The notes beneath the pieces are model-generated. The model was given only the letters and a program-made list of their open reading frames with translations. It was not told the origin of the DNA and searched no databases. DNA of 64,000 nt from Hippophae tibetana (Eukaryota; Streptophyta; Magnoliopsida; Rosales; Elaeagnaceae): contig CM072801.1 of NCBI GenBank assembly GCA_037013495.1, positions 6,434,501 through 6,498,500 of the forward strand. The letters are read 5' to 3'. Below, one piece after another: positions 59,301-64,000 of the stretch; position 1 is the stretch's first letter, and each line of letters begins with the position of its first letter. The position numbers and the translations under genes are program-made.

Positions 59301-62070
59301 TTGAACCAGGGAACAATGAAACTAGTAGGGAGTCCGACCATGACAGTTACTCATAGGATTATGAAATAGTATATGTGGGGGAACTAGAAGAGGATAAATT
59401 TGTAAAAAAAAGTTCTAAACTCACTCACGAGTGAAGAACTACTATTATCGATTTCTTGAAGGATAATGTAAACCTTTTTACGTGGAAGATAGAAGACATG
59501 TTAGTCATCGATCCAAAAATAATTTCTCATGAATTATGTATCAATCACACCAAGAAACCAGCTAATAAAGAAAGTGAAAAATTGCTCAAGATGAAAGTGA
59601 TATCATTAAGAAGAAGGTTAATTCCTTAGGTTGGATTCATGAAGTCGATTATCTATCATGGCTATCGAACATTGTGCTTGCAAATAAGGCGAAAGAAGAG
59701 TATAGAATGTGCATCAAATTTGCAGACCTTAATACCACTATGTCAAAAGATTACTTCCCTTTGCCAAACATTGACCAGTTGGTTGATGCTATGGTTGGCT
59801 TTGAAATGATCAACTTTATAGATGCGTACTTAGGCTACCATCAGATCCAAATACACCTCAAAGATGAAGAAAAAATAGCTTTTATCATAGAAGAAGAGAC
59901 CTATTATTTTACGAGGATGCCTTTTGGATTGAAGAATGTGAAGGATACCTACCAAAGGATGATAAAAAAAATGTTTGAGGATCATATAGGTCGAAATATG
60001 AAAGTTTATACAAACGAAATAATGATTAAAACAAAATGGAATAAAGACAATATCCCTTATACTATATGAGTCATTCCCTAACAGGAGCACAACAACAATA
60101 TCCTTCGCTGGATAAGATAGAATTTACAATAAGAATGGTTACACAAAATGAAAGCATTACTTTGGAGCATATAAGATAGTCGTTTTCACGCCATATCCCA
60201 TGTATAATATCTTGGGAAAGTAGAACAAATATGGTCACCTCTTTAAAAAAGCTATTAAATTAAGTGAGTTTGATATACATTATAAACCCTTATAAGTAAT
60301 CAAGGGACAAGCTCTTGTCGATTTTATCACTGGATGGACTTAAGAGCTCACATCTAAAATAGAAACTATAGTGCCAGTTTCGATGACGACAATACCTATT
60401 CCAAATCTGTGGAATGCATACATTGATAGGGCGAGCAATTCAAGAGGATCGAGGGTTTGAATTGTGATATTCACTCCCACTGGAGGCTTAATAGAGCAAT
60501 GTATCCATATCACTTTCCAAGAAACCAACAATGTTGCAGATTATGAAGTGTTTCTCCTGACTTTGTGCCAATTGAAGTCCTTAAAAAGGGTATTGGTCCA
60601 TATTGACTCATGATTTGTAGTGAATCAAGTCAATGATAAGTATGAGGTCAAGGAAGAAAGGATACAAATTTATATGTAGAAGGTGAAGAAAGCAAGGGAA
60701 ATTTTTGAAGCATTTGAGATCAAGAAAATATCGAAACACAGATGCAGACTCCTTGGCTACTTTGGCATTAGTAGTGAAATCGGAGTTGAAAAGGGTCATC
60801 CTCATGTCATGTCTGTCAAGGCATAGGAAAATAGGAGAAAGTGATAAGGATAAAAATTAGACAAGCATTAACTCCTCAACACGCATATCTTGGTTGGTTG
60901 TATACGTGGAGAATGAGGCACACAAAATTGAGGAATTACATCATTGTCTAATGGGAATTCTATAAAAAAAACTATGGTTGACCATGGCTGAAGTGCTTAC
61001 CTAATTAAGAAGCATGAGTAGTTTCGAGCGAATTACATGAAGGACAACTTAAGGCTCATTTAAGAGGTAGAACCCTTTTCTCAGTGAATCATTAGGTAGG
61101 GCTACTATTGGTGTACTCTTCTAAAATATTACATCAACCACATCAAAAAATGTGATAGATGCCAAAGATATACTAGTATTCCACATCAACTGGCCAGTGA
61201 AATGAAGTCTATTGTCAGCTCAGGGCCATTCCAAAAGTAGGGGTTAGATATTGTTGGCCCATACCTATTACCCTAAGACAACGAAAACTCCTAATAGTTG
61301 CAACTAATTATTTTTCTAAGTGGATAGAGGCTAAGTCATTGGAAAGAATCCAAGAAGCTGACGTGCAAAAATTTATTTGGTAGAATATAACATTTCGGTA
61401 TGGTTTACCTTAGGAGCTAGTTATAAATAATGGTCGTATATTCACAAGTCAGCGGTTGGTGTATTTTTGTAAAGAGATGTGCGTTAAGTTGTCACATTTC
61501 ACTCCTTATAGGCCACAAGCAAACAATTAGGTAGATTCATCAAATAAAACCCTTATCAATATATTGCAAAAAAGCTTGGAATGACCGAAAGGAAAATGAG
61601 TCGATAAGCTACCTGAAATTCTTTGGGAAACGAGAATGACCCCAAGGATGAAAATAGAGGAAAGCACATTTTCTCTTATATATGACACAAAAGTAGTAAT
61701 CCCATCGAAGATATAGAAAATCACCCTTCGAATAGAAAATCACCTAAAAAAATATGACCTTTTATTAGCAGAAGTAAAAAAGAGAGAATGTTGTGATATG
61801 GATCGAGTCACAAAGAAGGATAGTTTAAAGGTCATATAACCGATCCATTAGGCACAAGAACTTCAGTATAGAGGATTAGTTCTAATGAAAAGCATTGGGA
61901 AATAAAGTTGAAGCTACCTATGGAAAGTTTGCTACAACATAGGAAGGCCCATACCAAGTATATGAAATCATTCCAAAAGGGTCGTATCGAATAGAAAGCC
62001 AAGGTATAAGAGAGAAGTAAGTTGGAATGGAGAACATTTAAAGAAATATTATGTATGAAACTTCACTTAA
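59300..62070 (+). mobile_element. Tat-lineage Ty3/Gypsy pol fossil
   Basis: Plus-strand translation shows, in order: a pre-RT segment (about 59.45-59.6 kb; DNVNLFTWKIEDM), reverse transcriptase (about 59.65-60.05; CIKFADLNTTMSKDYFPLP, FIDAYLGYHQI, MPFGLKN), a second archaeal-type RNase H region (about 60.35-60.8; HIDS and VNQVNDKYEVKEERI-like), and integrase (about 61.1-61.9; CDRCQRY, GLDIVGPY, a GPYQVYEI-like C-terminal end). A ribonuclease H of archaeal type after the usual one marks Tat lineage (Ogre/Retand relatives). It is heavily decayed with dozens of breaks; no LTR is inside the window, and the 3' end probably lies beyond 64 kb. Old. Confidence 0.85.
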
Positions 62071-62109
62071 GATATAATGATAAATAATAAGTCTATTTCT
62101 GGGTCATTT

Positions 62110-63180
62110 AGGTGCATTATATTATCTCATAAAAAATTAATGCGATAACCTCTAAGTACAGAGTCAGGTGACCAAATGGACCTCCCCACTTATGATGCGA
62201 GATAAAAGGTATGCCATTTGTCCTAAGAAAGGGTCTTGAGTTCACCAAAGTGAATCCCCTCTTTGGAAAGCACATGTAGGGATATGATTCGATTTCACCC
62301 TTACATGTCTCTCATCTCATGAAACTTTAATGCGATAACCCCCGAAATACAAAGTGAGGTGGCAAAATGGACTTCTACTTGGAATGCGAGATAAAAGGCG
62401 TGTTATCCATCCTAAAAAAGGATCTTTAGTTCACTAAAGTAAACCCCTTCTTTGGGAAACACATGTAGGGGTAGGATTAAATTTCACCCTTATATGTTTT
62501 TCATCTCATGAAAATTTAACACGATAACCCCCAAGTACAAAGTAAAGGGGTCAAATTGACCACCTCAACTTGGGATACATGATAAAAGGTATGTTTCCCA
62601 TCCTAATAAAAGGTCTTGAGTTTACCAAAGTGAACCCCCTTCTTTGGGAAGCGTATGTAGGGATAGGATTCAATTTCACCTGCACATGTCTCCTATCTCG
62701 TGAAAAATTAATATGATAACCCCCAATGAGGTGGCCAAATGGACCCTTCACTTGGGATGTGGGATAAAAGATGTGTCGTTCTTCCTAAGAAAGGGTCTTG
62801 TGTTCACCAAAGTGAACCCCCTCTTTGGGAAACACATGTAGGGATAGCATTCAATTTTACCCTTACATGTCTTTTGTCTTGCAAAAAAATAATGTAATAA
62901 CCCCTAAATACAAAGTGAGATGGCCAAATGGACCCCCTCCTACTTGGGATGTAGGATAAAAGGCGTGTCGCCTATCCTAAAAAAGAGTCTTGAGTTGACC
63001 AAAGTGAACCCCCTCTTTAGGAAGCGGATGTAGGGATAGGATTCATTTTCACCCTTACATGTCTCTTGTCTAGCAAAAAATTAATGTAATAACCCCCAAG
63101 TATGGAATGAGGTGGCAAAATGGACCTCTTCACTTAGGATACAGGATAAAAGGTGTGTCGCCCGTTCTGAAATGGTATTG
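62110..63180 (+). repeat. Six ~190-bp tandem repeats in the Gypsy 3' region
   Basis: The word GATAACC, or its variant AATAACC, marks six units at 62144, 62334, 62523, 62715, 62896 and 63088 (spacings 190, 189, 192, 181, 192). Each unit holds GAGGTGGCCAAATGGACC, ACTTGGGATGCGAGATAAAA, GGGTCTTGAGTTCACCAAAG and GGGAAGCACATGTAGGGATA-like text. Tandem repeats between pol and the 3' LTR are a known trait of Tat elements and sometimes seed satellites. Confidence 0.93.
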
Positions 63181-63329
63181 AGTCCATCAATGAGGGGCTT
63201 TCCTTTAAAAATATATATATACAAACCAAGGGAAATGGTTTACTAGCATATTGTTTAAGTTACATCTAAAAGAAGAAGAGATTACAAACAGTCGAAGGAT
63301 TACAAATCAAGTTTGGATTTTATTTATCA

Positions 63330-63625
63330 ACAGGGGTATGATCCAGTACTTTTGATCATAGGAGCCTTGCAGAAATTCTTCTTCAGTGCCCTCTGCTTAC
63401 AGTACTCATCTAGTTTATGTAGTTCATCATTCTTCTCCTTGTATTTGTCCTATTGACTAAATGTGTGGGTCAACTCAATACACGTGTTCTTCAACTCTTG
63501 TTCCATGCCTATATAGCGAGCCTTTAAGCCACACAATTCTTGCTCAACAAACTCAAAGGTTTCCTGACAAGTATCTACTTCTCGTTCTGAGTCCATGGTA
63601 ATAGACATGATCTAAAAAACAAAAA
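63330..63625 (-). mobile_element. Antisense coiled-coil exon downstream of the Gypsy repeats
   Basis: On the minus strand a pyrimidine-rich tract ends in TTTTTTAG at about 63.62 kb, directly followed by a charged, heptad-rich coding stretch (MDSEREVDTCQETFEFVEQE, KARYIGMEQELKNTCIEL) that runs to near 63.33 kb. It looks like a final exon of a coiled-coil gene. Antisense ORFs between pol and 3' LTR are known in some Tat elements, so this is likely an element ORF, though a separate transposon-associated gene is possible. Broken. Confidence 0.5.
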
Positions 63626-64000
63626 AAATAAGGGAAGGGATTGGAAAGTACGCATTAGCAAGTACATCTCTATAAACAACGTACTAGTTTACTCACATCA
63701 AGAACACGCCATGCCATGAGGTACCAAATTGTCCCTTTTTTCTACTTACAAGTTGCATAAATGTTTGATCAATCTATAGGCACCCTGAAGTGATGATATA
63801 ACTCATTTTAAGCTTCGAGGTTACTAAACATGCTACTTTCAAATAGACCGTCCAGCCACTACTTTCACCCTATTTGGGTTTGACGAGAAAAATACTTTAC
63901 AATGAACTTATGTCGTCCCAAACAGGGGAAATTCTTTAGGAAAAACATACCTTGTTATTTGATCACTACCTATTATAAGGGTAGGTTCAAGGTGCTTCCC
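63626..64000. other. End of window, unresolved
   Basis: No domain recognised. Could be intron or upstream exon sequence of the antisense coiled-coil unit, or the part before the Gypsy 3' LTR, which was not found before the window ends. Confidence 0.35.

Noticed and set aside
1-64000. CRISPR arrays, rRNA genes, bacterial operons or viral genomes
   Set aside because: Repeats here lack regular spacers and are tandem or dispersed; genes are split by GT-AG introns; no rRNA-like text was seen. The window is ordinary plant nuclear DNA.

Overview
This is a gene-poor, very AT-rich nuclear window from a flowering plant, probably a eudicot. The signs are split genes with GT-AG introns, a chloroplast-targeted thioredoxin m, a plant-specific nodulin-like MFS carrier, an RMA-type RING ligase and many LTR-retrotransposon fossils. 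The thioredoxin and repeat style make me think of Cucurbitaceae, but I cannot prove that from the sequence alone.

Five host genes can be modelled. (1) A four-exon DeSI/PPPDE thiol-peptidase gene on the minus strand, about 5.75-7.54 kb. (2) An eight-exon minus-strand gene, about 9.62-15.55 kb, for a 353-residue Arg/Ser/Glu/Lys-rich, probably nuclear protein of unknown function. (3) A single-exon nodulin-like/NFD4-like MFS transporter on the plus strand, 16.78-18.58 kb, divergent from gene 2. (4) A minus-strand RING E3 ligase with a C-terminal membrane anchor, 29.21-30.00 kb, with a 5'UTR intron reaching 31.70 kb. (5) A two-exon minus-strand thioredoxin m, 52.72-54.33 kb. They look like independent housekeeping genes, not a pathway or cluster.

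The rest is repeats and decayed mobile elements. At 0-5 kb lie remains of a transposon-associated coiled-coil gene, a short Copia tail, a ~105-bp tandem repeat and a minus-strand coiled-coil fragment. A broken but full-length Copia element with two ~186-bp LTRs occupies 23.5-28.6 kb, and the 3' half of another Copia lies at 32.1-34.05 kb. From 34 to 47 kb the DNA is extremely AT-rich, with locally duplicated and inverted blocks and a small TRIM-like element. A minus-strand Gypsy fossil (gag to early RT) sits at 47.6-49.3 kb. From about 57.6 kb to the end there is a heavily decayed Tat-lineage Gypsy region: pol with two RNase H domains, six ~190-bp tandem repeats, then an antisense coiled-coil exon.

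I found no convincing new biological system. The most useful leads are the uncharacterised charged nuclear protein family, the three-LTR TRIM with an internal triplication, the locally duplicated and inverted family at 40-47 kb, and the similar 'tandem repeat then antisense coiled-coil ORF' layout at both ends of the window.
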